From Streptomyces sp. WMMC500 (GTDB lineage: Bacteria > Actinomycetota > Actinomycetes > Streptomycetales > Streptomycetaceae), in contig NZ_CP114905.1 in assembly GCF_027497195.1 (NCBI RefSeq), positions 1,054,001 to 1,118,000 on the forward strand: a stretch of DNA of 64,000 bases. The letters run 5' to 3'. Position 1 is the stretch's first letter. Every line of letters begins with the position of its first letter. This document shows positions 8,517-16,989 of the stretch, one piece after another. The notes under the pieces are model-generated. The model saw only the letters and a program-made list of their open reading frames with translations, was not told the DNA's origin and ran no database searches. A program made the position numbers and the translations under genes.

Positions 8517-9500
8517 GTGGCACCCACCCCCGAGCAGACCTTCGGCTTCGACCCCACACACGGCTACGACCTGGACAGCCTGCTCGCGGTCCCGGCCCCC
8601 GCCGCGCCCGCGGACTTCGACGGCTTCTGGCGCGGCCGGTACGAGCAGGCCCGGGCGGTGCGCGTGGCCCCCGCGACCGGCGCGCGCACCGTAACCGCGG
8701 GGGCCGGGGCGGCGGAGGTGTACGAGGTCGCGTACACCTCCGTGGGCGGGCTCCGCGTCGGCGGCTGGCTGACGCTGCCGGCGGACGGCGAGGTGCGGCA
8801 GGGCTGTGTCGTGACCCACGGCTACGGCGGCCGGCAGGCCCCGGACCCCGCGCTCCTGCCCCCGGGCACGGCGGCCGTCTGGCCGTGCCTGCGCGGCCTC
8901 GGCGCCCGCAGCCTGCACCCCGGCCTGCCGTCCGACGCCGCCGCGCACGTGCTGCACGGCATCGGCTCGCGCGCGTCGTACGTGCACGGCGGCTGCACCG
9001 CCGACGTGTGGTGCGCGGCGACGGCGCTGCTGGAGCTGGTACCGGCGGCGGCGCGCCGGCTGACGTACGCGGGCACGAGCTTCGGCGGCGGCATCGGCGC
9101 GCTCGCGCTCCCCTGGGACGACCGCTTCGCCGCCGCGGCCCTCACGGTGCCCAGCTTCGGCAACCACCCGCTGCGCCTGACCCTGCCCTGCACCGGCAGC
9201 GGCGAGTCCGTCCGCCGGTACCACGCCGCGCACCCCGAGGTCGCCTCCGTGCTGGCCTACTTCGACGCCGCCACGGCCGCCACCCGCATCACCGTCCCCA
9301 CGCACGTCGCCCCCGCCCTCCTGGACCCGGCCGTCCCGCCCCCGGGCCAGTTCGCCGTCCACAACGCCCTGCGGGGCCCGAAGGAACTCCGCGTCCTCAC
9401 CGCGGGCCACGTGGAGCCCTCCGACCCCGAGGAGGAGGCGGCTCTGCGCGACGCCCAGCGCGACTTCCTCGTGACGGCCTGCCCCCGGGAGCCGGGCTAG
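8517..9500 (+). CDS. Acetyl xylan esterase / cephalosporin-C deacetylase family hydrolase
   Basis: 327 residues, GTG start with an AGGAGG site five bases upstream. Alpha/beta hydrolase of the AXE1 (CE7) type: oxyanion segment THGYGG near residue 101, nucleophile elbow GTSFGG with Ser188, and a C-terminal TAGHVE that supplies the catalytic His. No signal peptide, so it is probably cytosolic, as CE7 enzymes are, removing acetyl groups from imported xylo-oligosaccharides or other small esters. It is divergent from the LacI gene across 227 bp with no clear site. Its last four bases overlap the convergent TetR gene. Confidence 0.8.
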   Translation: MAPTPEQTFGFDPTHGYDLDSLLAVPAPAAPADFDGFWRGRYEQARAVRVAPATGARTVTAGAGAAEVYEVAYTSVGGLRVGGWLTLPADGEVRQGCVVTHGYGGRQAPDPALLPPGTAAVWPCLRGLGARSLHPGLPSDAAAHVLHGIGSRASYVHGGCTADVWCAATALLELVPAAARRLTYAGTSFGGGIGALALPWDDRFAAAALTVPSFGNHPLRLTLPCTGSGESVRRYHAAHPEVASVLAYFDAATAATRITVPTHVAPALLDPAVPPPGQFAVHNALRGPKELRVLTAGHVEPSDPEEEAALRDAQRDFLVTACPREPG

Positions 9501-10084
9501 CGGCCGCCGTCCGCATCGGGGGCGCGGTCGAGGATCAGGTCGGCGGCGCGGGCGACGACCTGGGCGCGGGTGCGGTCGCCGTGGTCGGCGGCGAGGAAGT
9601 GGGCGCCGATCGCCACGCAGAAGGCGATCAGGCTGCGGGCCTCGACCTCGTCGGGGTCGGAGCAGAAGGTTCCGATCATGTCGCGCAGCAGGTCCATGCG
9701 CACGTTGTCGACGCGGCGCAGGCGCGCGGCGACCGCCTCGTCGCGGCGCGCCCAGTCGCGGACCGCGAGATCGATGGGGCGCAGGCGGTCGTCGGAGAAG
9801 GTGAGCCGGCCCGCGCGGTGGATCTTGGTCTTCGGGTCGCCGCCCTCGCGTTCGACGCGCCCGATGACCTCGTCGGTGCTCTCCCGCTCCCAGGTGTCGA
9901 GCATCGCCTCCAGCAGGGCGTTGCGGTCGGCGAAGTAGCCGTAGAACCCGCCCTTGGTGACGCCGAGGTTCTTCGCCAGTGCCTCGACGCGGACGGCGTC
10001 CGGGCCGCCGGCGGCGAGCGTCCGCAGCCCTTCCTCGATCCATCTGTCACGCGGCGTGCGAGCCGTGGCCACGACGTGTCCCAC
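9497..10084 (-). CDS. TetR-family transcriptional regulator
   Basis: 195 residues. The TetR HTH is evident at residues ~14-60 (RDRWIEEGLRTLAAGG, then LGVTKGGFYGYFADR), followed by a variable helical ligand domain. It is divergently arranged with a DUF2867 gene, and the gap holds two almost identical 18-bp palindromes that overlap both promoters. This supports autorepression plus repression of the neighbour. The inducer is unknown. Confidence 0.88.
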   Translation of the reverse strand: MGHVVATARTPRDRWIEEGLRTLAAGGPDAVRVEALAKNLGVTKGGFYGYFADRNALLEAMLDTWERESTDEVIGRVEREGGDPKTKIHRAGRLTFSDDRLRPIDLAVRDWARRDEAVAARLRRVDNVRMDLLRDMIGTFCSDPDEVEARSLIAFCVAIGAHFLAADHGDRTRAQVVARAADLILDRAPDADGGR

Positions 10085-10099
10085 CTCACTCTTCTCCGG

Positions 10100-10117
10100 T
10101 TATACGCTGCCGTATAA
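10100..10117. promoter_or_regulatory. TetR operator, site 1
   Basis: TTATACGCTGCCGTATAA: perfect 7-bp arms around a 4-bp centre, 16 bp from the TetR start. Confidence 0.8.
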
Positions 10118-10133
10118 ATGGGCTAGCCTGGGC

Positions 10134-10151
10134 TTATACGCTACCGTATAG
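10134..10151. promoter_or_regulatory. TetR operator, site 2
   Basis: TTATACGCTACCGTATAG: 6-bp perfect arms (TATACG/CGTATA), differing from site 1 at two positions and lying exactly 34 bp further on. It sits just before the ribosome site of the DUF2867 gene. Confidence 0.8.
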
Positions 10152-10164
10152 ATGAACGGAGGAC

Positions 10165-10776
10165 GTGGTGACCATGAGGCTCTCCGCAAGCGCGCACACC
10201 GCACGCCCGTGGCGGATCCACGAGATCGCCGGCGACTTCCGCGTGGAGGACGTGTGGGCGCTGCCCACCCCCGGCGGGCCCGACGACCTGGCGGTGCTGG
10301 TGCGCCAGATCGCCGACGGCATCAGGGGCGGGGTGAAGGGAGAGGACTTCGTCTCCCGCGTGCTCTTCGCCGTCCGCTGGAAGCTCGGGGCGCTGCTGGG
10401 CTGGGACAAGGCCGAGAACGGCGTCGGCACCCGGGTCGCCTCGCTGCGCGAACGGCTGCCGGCGGACCTCCGCGGCGGTCCCCCGGGCCCGGACCTCGGC
10501 TCGTCACCGTTCACCTCCCTCTACCAGAGGGACGACGAGTGGGCCGCCGAGATGGGCAACAAGACCGTGCACGCGGTCATGCACATCGGCTGGGTCCCGG
10601 ACGGGGCCGGCGGCTACCGCGGCCAGATGGCGGTCCTGGTCAAGCCGAACGGGCTGTTCGGCGCCGTCTACATGGCCGCCATCAAGTCCTTCCGGTACAT
10701 CGGGGTGTACCCGGCGCTGATGCGCTCGATCGGCCGCGAGTGGCGGGAGAACGCCGCCGTACGCAGCGTGCGCTGA
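10165..10776 (+). CDS. DUF2867 family protein under TetR control
   Basis: About 203 residues. The start is ambiguous: GTG at 10165 or 10168, or ATG at 10174, all behind GGAGG at 10158-10162; 10168 has the best spacing. The sequence matches the DUF2867 pattern, with a DVWALPTPGG segment and a C-terminal KSFRYIGVYPALMRSIG. These proteins are often paired with TetR regulators and may be lipid- or polyketide-cyclase-like folds; no reaction is established. It is the likely sole target of the divergent regulator. Confidence 0.75.
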   Translation: MVTMRLSASAHTARPWRIHEIAGDFRVEDVWALPTPGGPDDLAVLVRQIADGIRGGVKGEDFVSRVLFAVRWKLGALLGWDKAENGVGTRVASLRERLPADLRGGPPGPDLGSSPFTSLYQRDDEWAAEMGNKTVHAVMHIGWVPDGAGGYRGQMAVLVKPNGLFGAVYMAAIKSFRYIGVYPALMRSIGREWRENAAVRSVR

Positions 10777-10804
10777 CCGGCCCCACGGTTCGATCCGGCC
10801 ACGC

Positions 10805-10831
10805 GGGGGCCGGGCGCCGCACCCGGCCCCC
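10805..10831. terminator. Terminator hairpin between convergent genes
   Basis: A perfect 10-bp stem (10805-10814 with 10822-10831) and a 7-base loop lie between the DUF2867 gene and the convergent sulfatase gene. Confidence 0.7.
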
Positions 10832-10851
10832 ACCCGCCTGCCGCCGCCGCG

Positions 10852-12357
10852 TCAGGCGGCCTGGGCGGGTGCGGGTTCGTCGCCGTAGCGGCGCTGCAGC
10901 CGGGCCAGTTCCCGTTCGAGGCCCGCCCGCACGCGCGCGTACGCCGGGTCGTCGTGCACGCTGTGCAGTTCGTCGGGGTCCTTCTCCAGGTCGAACAGCT
11001 CCCACTCCGGCGCGAAGACCCGGTCGGAGGCGCCGGGGACGCCCAGGCCCTCGCCGTAGTAGAAGATCAGCTTGTACCGCTCGGTGCGCACGCCGTAGTG
11101 CGCGCGGACGTGGTGGGCCGAGTCGTCGTGCATCCAGTAGCGGTAGTAGACCGAACGCCGCCAGCCCTCCGGGACCCGGCCGCGGAACAGCGGGGTGAGG
11201 CTCCGTCCCTGCATCCGCCCGGGCACGGCGGCGTCCGCGACGCCGGCGAGTTCGAGAAGGGTCTGCGCGTAGTCGATGTTGAGCACCATCGCGTCGCTGA
11301 CGGAGCCGGCGGCTATGCGGCGCGGGAAGCGGATGAGCAGCGGGTTCCGCAGGGACTGCTCGTACATGAACCGCTTGTCGAACCAGCCGTGGTCGCCGAG
11401 GAAGAAGCCCTGGTCGGAGGTGTAGACGACGACGGTGTCCTCGGTCAGCCCGTGGGCGTCGAGGTGGTCGAGGAGCCGGCCGACGTTGTCGTCGACCGAC
11501 GCGACGCAGCGCAGGTAGTCCTCCATGTAGCGCTGGTACTTCCAGGCCAGTTCCTCGTCCGGGGTGAGGCCGTCCGGCACCGGCTCCTTCAGATCCGTGG
11601 CGGTCAGGTCCCGCGCCACCCGCATGGTGGCCGCGGCCGCCGCTTCGGACCGGTCGGAGTAGTCGTCGCGCAGGGTCGCGGGCCGCGCGATGTCGACGCC
11701 TTCGTACATGTCCCCGTGCGCCTCGTCCGGCTGCCACGGCCGGTGCGGCGCCTTCTGGTGCACCAGCAGGCAGAACGGGCGGTTCGGGTCCCGGCGGTCC
11801 AGCCAGTCCAGGGACACGTCGGTGATGACGTCGGTGGTGTAACCCGTGTGGTCGACGGGGCCGGCGGGAGTGAGGAGCCGCGGGTTGACGTACGGGCCCT
11901 GCCCCTGCAGCACGGCCCAGTCGTCGAAGCCGCGCGGATCGTGGACGCCGCCGTGGCCCAGGTGCCACTTGCCGAACAGCGCGGTCTGATAACCGGCCGC
12001 CTGCAGCAGTGCCGGAAACGCGGCCTGGGTGGCGTCGAACGGCGTGTTCAGGGTGGTGACGCCGTTGACGTGGCTGTACGTGCCGGTGAGGATCGCGGCA
12101 CGGCTCGGGCTGCAGATGGCGTTGGTGCAGAAGGCGTTGTCGAACCGCATGCCCTCGCGCGCCAGCCGGTCGATGTGCGGGGTCTCGTTGACCGCGCTGC
12201 CGTACGCCGACACCGCGTGCGCGGCGTGGTCGTCGGTCATGACGAACACGATGTTCGGCCGCGAGCCGGCGCTCGCCCGGCCCGGCAGCAGGCTGAGCGC
12301 CGCCGCGCCGGCCGCGCCGGACACCACCGTCCGCCTGCTCACTGCGTGATCACTCAT
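10852..12357 (-). CDS. Tat-exported sulfatase (formylglycine-dependent)
   Basis: 501 residues from ATG at 12355-12357, chosen because a twin-arginine signal (VSRRTVVSGAAG) follows directly. The sulfatase fold begins at PNIVFVMTDDH, whose Asp residues bind the metal. The signature CSPSR (Cys82) followed by AAILTG is the site turned into formylglycine by a maturase, which is not in this window. The later KWHLGHGG and GDHGWFDKRFMYE segments are conserved metal and sulfate ligands. It would remove sulfate from an extracellular glycan or ester. No glycan-lyase neighbour identifies the substrate. Confidence 0.87.
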   Translation of the reverse strand: MSDHAVSRRTVVSGAAGAAALSLLPGRASAGSRPNIVFVMTDDHAAHAVSAYGSAVNETPHIDRLAREGMRFDNAFCTNAICSPSRAAILTGTYSHVNGVTTLNTPFDATQAAFPALLQAAGYQTALFGKWHLGHGGVHDPRGFDDWAVLQGQGPYVNPRLLTPAGPVDHTGYTTDVITDVSLDWLDRRDPNRPFCLLVHQKAPHRPWQPDEAHGDMYEGVDIARPATLRDDYSDRSEAAAAATMRVARDLTATDLKEPVPDGLTPDEELAWKYQRYMEDYLRCVASVDDNVGRLLDHLDAHGLTEDTVVVYTSDQGFFLGDHGWFDKRFMYEQSLRNPLLIRFPRRIAAGSVSDAMVLNIDYAQTLLELAGVADAAVPGRMQGRSLTPLFRGRVPEGWRRSVYYRYWMHDDSAHHVRAHYGVRTERYKLIFYYGEGLGVPGASDRVFAPEWELFDLEKDPDELHSVHDDPAYARVRAGLERELARLQRRYGDEPAPAQAA

Positions 12358-12616
12358 CTTCTGTGCGCTCCCGTCGCGGTACGGCTGACGTGCGGGACTT
12401 CCCCTCCAGGCTAGGAGGCAGGCCGCGTACGGCTGTCCGATTTCTCGGCACATGCCGGAACAGCCGCAACGAGGCGTTCAGGAAGCCGCAACAGTCTGCC
12501 CCGCCGGCGGCCCCGCCATGCCGGTGGACGGGCTGCCCGGCCGGCCCGGCGCGGGGGCCTCCGTCCAGAGCAGTCCAACCGGCGGGCCGGGCCGGGAGCC
12601 CTCAGGCTGGACACAT

Positions 12617-13513
12617 ATGAAAGGGGCCCGAGGTTCCGAAAAGCGGCGGCACACGCTGCGCTGGGCGGCCACCGGCGCCGCTGCCGCGGTCGCGGCTGCC
12701 CTGAGCGCGCTGGTCCTCGCCGAGGTCCCGCCCTTCGGCGCCGACGACCCGGGTCCGCGCGTACGGTCGCCGCACACCCCGGCCGCCCCGCTCTCCCCGG
12801 CCGACGCACTGCAGCCTCCCATCGTGACCCGCAAGGAGTGGGGCGCCGATCCGCGTCTCCTCGATCAGAAACCGCGCTACGCGGACGCCGTGCACGCCGT
12901 GGTCATCCACCACACCGGCGACTCCCACGACTACGACTGCTCCGACAGCCCGCACCTCGTCCGCGAGATGTACGCGACGCACGCCGTAGGCAACGACTGG
13001 GGCGACCTCGGCTACAACTTCCTGGTCGACAGGTGCGGCACGATCTTCGAGGGCCGGCTGGGCGGCGTGGAACGCCCGGTGGTCGGGGCGCACGCCCTCG
13101 GCCTCAACAGGGGCACGACCGGGATCGCCGCGATCGGCGCGTACCCGGAGGGCGTGCCCGTACCGAAGCCGCTGCGGAAGTCCCTGGAGATGCTCATCGC
13201 CTGGAAACTCGGGCTCACCGGGGTCGCGCCCGGCGCCCGCGCCCAGCTCGTCTCCACCAGCAGTCTGGGCCGGTTCCCGGAGGACAGCACGGTGAACGTG
13301 CCGACGGTCCTCGGCCACATCGACGCGTACGAGACGACCTGCCCCGGGGAGAGCCTCCTGCGGCTGCTGCCCGCCCTCCGCAAGGAGGCCGCACGCCTGC
13401 AGAGCAAGGCGAAGGTGCTGGTCAAGGGGGACAGCGGACGGCCCGGAGGCCGGGAGGCACAGGACCGGGGCCCGGTCGGCGCAGACCCGGAGGCCCCGCG
13501 GACGGGTCGATGA
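12617..13513 (+). CDS. Peptidoglycan recognition protein-type N-acetylmuramoyl-L-alanine amidase
   Basis: 298 residues from ATG at 12617; upstream codons in frame look non-coding. An N-terminal hydrophobic segment (residues ~15-40) serves as signal or anchor. A PGRP/amidase_2 domain spans ~65-240: VTRKEWGADPR, the zinc ligand in VIHHTGDS, WGDLGYNFLVDRCGTIFEGR, and GHIDAYETTCPGE with the second His and Cys ligands. It probably cleaves or binds cell-wall stem peptides outside the membrane. No strong ribosome site is seen. It overlaps the next gene by 4 bp. Confidence 0.82.
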   Translation: MKGARGSEKRRHTLRWAATGAAAAVAAALSALVLAEVPPFGADDPGPRVRSPHTPAAPLSPADALQPPIVTRKEWGADPRLLDQKPRYADAVHAVVIHHTGDSHDYDCSDSPHLVREMYATHAVGNDWGDLGYNFLVDRCGTIFEGRLGGVERPVVGAHALGLNRGTTGIAAIGAYPEGVPVPKPLRKSLEMLIAWKLGLTGVAPGARAQLVSTSSLGRFPEDSTVNVPTVLGHIDAYETTCPGESLLRLLPALRKEAARLQSKAKVLVKGDSGRPGGREAQDRGPVGADPEAPRTGR

Positions 13514-14625
13514 GGACGATCAGGAGTATGGGGGTAGAGGCCGGCGTGCGGGGGGCCGTGGTGGTCGTGCTGCTCGTGGCGGGCGCGGTGGCGAATCTGC
13601 TGGGGCCCGAGCCGTTCGTGGGCCTGCCCCTGCTGGCGGCCGTTCCGCTCGTCGCCGGTGCGGTGCTGAGCCTGCGCCTGACCGCCGTGTTCGCCGTGCT
13701 GACGCTTCTGGTCGCCGCCGCGCTGGACCTGCAGAACGGTCGTTCGGCGGTCCCTTGGGCGGTCGACATGACGATGGTGACCGTGACCGGTTCCCTGGGC
13801 GTGCTGATCAACCGTCTGCTGACGCGGGAGCGGCGCAGCGTCGCCCAGGCCCGGGACGTCGCCGAGGCGGTGCAGCGGGCGGTGCTGCCCGACCCGCCGG
13901 CCCGGGCGGGGGCGCTCATGGTGGCCGCCCGGTACGAAACCGCACACACCGAGGCGCGGATCGGCGGTGACCTGTACGCGGTCCAGGACGGGCCCTGGGG
14001 CACCCGCGTGCTCATCGGCGACGTCCGGGGCAAGGGGCTGCAGGCGGTGGCCAGTGTGTCCGTGGCCATCGGCGCCTTCCGCCAGGAGGCCGAGAAGGCA
14101 CCCACGCTGGCCGATCTGGCGTGGCGCCTGGACGAGGCGCTGCGCCGGGAGAACGAACGCCGCGGCCCCGCCGCCGCGGAGGACTTCATGACCGCGGTGC
14201 TGGCGGAGGTCTCGCCGGACGGCGCCAGCGTACGGACGGTCAACTGCGGGCACCCGTCGCCGTACCTCGTCCACGACGGCGCCGTCGTACGGCTCGACCC
14301 CACCCGGCACGAACTGCCGCTGGGTGTCGGCCTGCGAACGCCCCCGGAACCCGGGGACGAGTCACTGGCCACGGACACCTTCACCCTCCCGGAAGAGGCG
14401 GCCCTGCTCCTGGTCACCGACGGCGTGACCGAGGCCCGCGACCCGCGCGGCACCTTCTACGACGCGCGGTCCGCCGGCTGTCTCACCGCCCGCCCGTTCC
14501 CCCGGCCCGACCTGCTGCTGGACGCTCTCCTCGACGACGTCGCCGCATGGACAGGCGGCGAGAACCAGGACGACATGGCCGTGGTCGCCCTGTCCCGCGT
14601 GCGGCGGACCGGCCGGACGGGATGA
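13510..14625 (+). CDS. Membrane PP2C/SpoIIE-type serine phosphatase
   Basis: 371 residues. The first ~105 residues hold three or four membrane segments; a short helical linker (RERRSVAQARDVAEAVQRAVLP) leads to a SpoIIE/PP2C catalytic domain. Metal-binding motifs are visible: ARIGGDLY, IGDVRGKG and NQDDMAVV. Such RsbU-like proteins dephosphorylate anti-sigma-factor antagonists in stress and development. There is no partner anti-sigma gene nearby. The ATGA overlap with the amidase gene suggests co-expression linked to cell-envelope state. Confidence 0.85.
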   Translation: MRTIRSMGVEAGVRGAVVVVLLVAGAVANLLGPEPFVGLPLLAAVPLVAGAVLSLRLTAVFAVLTLLVAAALDLQNGRSAVPWAVDMTMVTVTGSLGVLINRLLTRERRSVAQARDVAEAVQRAVLPDPPARAGALMVAARYETAHTEARIGGDLYAVQDGPWGTRVLIGDVRGKGLQAVASVSVAIGAFRQEAEKAPTLADLAWRLDEALRRENERRGPAAAEDFMTAVLAEVSPDGASVRTVNCGHPSPYLVHDGAVVRLDPTRHELPLGVGLRTPPEPGDESLATDTFTLPEEAALLLVTDGVTEARDPRGTFYDARSAGCLTARPFPRPDLLLDALLDDVAAWTGGENQDDMAVVALSRVRRTGRTG

Positions 14626-14654
14626 CCGGTCGCCCCGCGCTCCGGCCGCTTCCC

Positions 14655-14874
14655 TCAGCCGTGGCCGGGCCCTGGTGGGGGCTGCGCGCCCGGCGGCGGC
14701 GCGGGGGCGGTCCGGGTGAGCGCCGCGTGCCGGTACTCGCGGGGCGTCATGCCGTAGGCGGCGCCGAACGCCCGGCGCAGCGCACGGTCCCCGTCCACCG
14801 GACGCCTGTTCGCGCCAGGCCTCCGCACGGTCGGCCGCCGGCACGTCCTCGGTGCGGAACAACGTCTCGATCAC
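14655..14874 (-). pseudogene. Remnant of an AraC-family regulator with a large internal deletion
   Basis: Reading from GTG at 14874, about 23 residues (IETLFRTEDVPAADRAEAW...) match the typical N-terminus of AraC-binding-like regulators. In another frame, just downstream, comes a typical AraC C-terminal helix (ALRRAFGAAYGMTPREYRHA), ending at a stop at 14655-14657. Some 250 residues between them are missing and the two ends are out of frame. The original reading frame stays open into the antisense of the phosphatase gene, but that part is not regulator-like. A deletion remnant is the simplest reading. Confidence 0.7.
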
Positions 14875-15965
14875 CGCGTCACCCCCCTTGACTGACGCAG
14901 ATGCTGGCCACCCCCGGCGGCCCGGGTTCCCGGTGCCGGCCGCGCGGCGGCAGGCCCCGGAGCGCGCGGGCCCCTCGGCCGTGGCGGATCACGACCCTCT
15001 TGCCCGTCGCGGAAGGTGCGCCGGTACGCCGAGGGGGGTGCGCCCACGCGCCGGCAGAAGTGGGTGCGGAGGGAGACCGGCGAGCCGAAGCCGGTGAGGC
15101 GCGCTATCTCCTCCACCGACAGGTCGGTGGTCTCCAGCAGCTCGCGGGCCCGCTCCACCCGGGCCCACACCAGCCACCGCAGCGGCGTGGTGCCCGTCTG
15201 CGCCCGGAAGAGGCGGTGCAGGTGGCGCACGCTCACCCCGGTCCTGCGGGCGATGTCGGCGAGGGTGAGCCGCCGGTGGAGGTTGCGGTACAGCCACTCC
15301 ACCGTCGCGTGCAGCGGATCGCCGGCGGTGGCGGGGCGGCGCGGCACCTGCGCCATCCCACCCTCCCGCCGCGGCGGGACCACCAACGCGCTTGCGGTGC
15401 GCGCCGCCACCGCCGCGCCGTGGTCCCGGCTGATCAGGTGCAGGCACAGGTCGAGGCCGGCGGCCAGCCCGGCGGAGGTCAGCACCTGCCCGTTGTCCAC
15501 GTACAGCACCCCGGGATCCACCCGCACGGCCGGGTACTCGGCGGCCAGTTGCCCGGCCGCCAGCCAGTGCGTCGTCGCCCGCCCGCCGTCCAGGAGCCCC
15601 GCCTCGGCCAGCAGGAACGCGCCGGTGCAGATCGAGGCGACCCTGATGCCCCGCCCGTGCGCGGCGCGCAGCAGCGCCGGCACGGCCGGGTCGGGTGCGG
15701 TGCCGCGGCCGACGCCGGGGACCACGATGGTGCCCGCCGCCAGCGCCGCGGCCAGCGGGTGGGAGGGGACCAGCCCGAAGCTGGCGGTGCCGGCCACCGT
15801 GGTCGTCACCGGCCCGTCGCCGCACACCCGGACCTCGTAGGGCGGCGTGCCGTCGGGGAGGCGGGCGATGCCGAACGCCTGACAGGCCGCAGTGACGTCG
15901 AACCCCACCGCGCCCGGCGGCGCGAGCACGGCCACCGTGTGCCGGGCCGTCGACGGCGTCAGCAT
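14871..15965 (-). CDS. GlxA-type AraC-family regulator (DJ-1/PfpI sensor plus AraC HTH)
   Basis: 364 residues. Residues ~8-180 form a DJ-1/PfpI-like domain (VPGVGRG, and SICTGAFLLAEAGLLDGGRATTHW with the nucleophile-elbow Cys); residues ~215-320 form a double AraC HTH (LTLADIARRTGVSVRHLHRLF, then LSVEEIARLTGFGSPVSLRTHF). A proline/arginine-rich tail follows. It is divergent from a Tat-exported protein with the same PfpI domain, only 70 bp away, which it probably regulates. Its stop overlaps the start of the downstream AraC remnant. Confidence 0.88.
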   Translation of the reverse strand: MLTPSTARHTVAVLAPPGAVGFDVTAACQAFGIARLPDGTPPYEVRVCGDGPVTTTVAGTASFGLVPSHPLAAALAAGTIVVPGVGRGTAPDPAVPALLRAAHGRGIRVASICTGAFLLAEAGLLDGGRATTHWLAAGQLAAEYPAVRVDPGVLYVDNGQVLTSAGLAAGLDLCLHLISRDHGAAVAARTASALVVPPRREGGMAQVPRRPATAGDPLHATVEWLYRNLHRRLTLADIARRTGVSVRHLHRLFRAQTGTTPLRWLVWARVERARELLETTDLSVEEIARLTGFGSPVSLRTHFCRRVGAPPSAYRRTFRDGQEGRDPPRPRGPRAPGPAAARPAPGTRAAGGGQHLRQSRGVTR

Positions 15966-16035
15966 GGCACGAACCCGTCGATGCGCGTCACGGCCGGTGA
16001 TGTCGCTTCCCGTACCCGCTTGCCATTCTCACCGC

Positions 16036-16791
16036 ATGACAGTCGACAGCCACCACAGCCGCAGAACCTTCCTCCGCACCACGACCGCCGCGGGCGTCGG
16101 CGCCACCGCCGTCGGAGCGACCGGCACGGCCTCCGCCTCCTCGCCGCAACGGCGCACGGGACCGCTGCGCGTGCACGTCGTGCTCTTCGACGGCGTGGAG
16201 GAGATGGACTTCGCCGCCCCGTACTACGTCCTCGGGATAGCGGACATGCACAGCCCGCACGGGGTGTCGGTCCGTTACGTCACCGCCGACGGTTCCCGGA
16301 CCGTCACCGCCTCCCAGGGCACCCGCGTGCGCGTCGCCCACGGCTGGGCGCCGGACGAGGCCGACGTGCTCGTCGTGCCGGGCGGCGGATTCGCCGACGC
16401 GGACGGGCCGGGTGTCGGCCGGGAGATCCGCCGCGGCGTCCTGCCCCGCGCCCTGGCCGGGGCCCCGCGCCCGGGCCTGACCCTCACGTCCGTCTGCACC
16501 GGCGCGATCCTCCTCGGTGCGGCCGGCCTGGTGAAGGGCCGTCCCTGCACCACGCACCACGGCGCCGTCGAGGCACTGGAGTCCTACGGCGGCGTCCTGA
16601 CCCGCGCCCGGGTCGTGGACGACGGCGACCTCGTCACGTCCGGCGGCATCACCTCCGGCCTGGAACTCGGCCTCTGGCTGGTCCGGCGCGAGTTCGGCCC
16701 GGCCGCCGCGCTGGACGTGGAGCGCATGCTGGAGTACGAGGCGCGCGGCACGGTGTGGACCGGGCCCGCGGCCCGCTCCGGGAGTCGCTGA
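16036..16791 (+). CDS. Tat-exported DJ-1/PfpI-like protein
   Basis: 251 residues from ATG at 16036, chosen because a twin-arginine signal (SRRTFLRTTTAAG) follows. The mature part is a DJ-1/PfpI (class I glutamine amidotransferase-like) domain: VVLFDGVEEMDFAAPYYVL, VVPGGGFADADG, and SVCTGAILLGAAGLVKGRPCTTHH with the elbow Cys. An exported member of this family is unusual. It is paired with the divergent GlxA-type regulator, whose sensor domain is its paralogue. Hydrolase, isonitrile hydratase-like or binding functions are all possible. Confidence 0.8.
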   Translation: MTVDSHHSRRTFLRTTTAAGVGATAVGATGTASASSPQRRTGPLRVHVVLFDGVEEMDFAAPYYVLGIADMHSPHGVSVRYVTADGSRTVTASQGTRVRVAHGWAPDEADVLVVPGGGFADADGPGVGREIRRGVLPRALAGAPRPGLTLTSVCTGAILLGAAGLVKGRPCTTHHGAVEALESYGGVLTRARVVDDGDLVTSGGITSGLELGLWLVRREFGPAAALDVERMLEYEARGTVWTGPAARSGSR

Positions 16792-16989
16792 CCGCCTCGC
16801 GCACCCCCCGCCCGCCCCGGGGCACCCGGCCCCGTCGCCGCGCGCCCACGCCCCCCGCGCACGCGCACCTCCGGCCCGCGCCATGCCGCCTCCTCGCCGC
16901 ACTCGCCGTCCCGGCTTCCCGAAGAGAAGTCGGCGGAGGCGCGCGGTGCGTTCCCGGCGATCGCCGGGCGCGGCCGTCCACGGCCCGGG

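Noticed and set aside
8286..10043. A 585-residue minus-strand frame over the esterase gene
   Set aside because: Arg/Gly/Pro-rich shadow of the esterase and TetR genes, with no family pattern.
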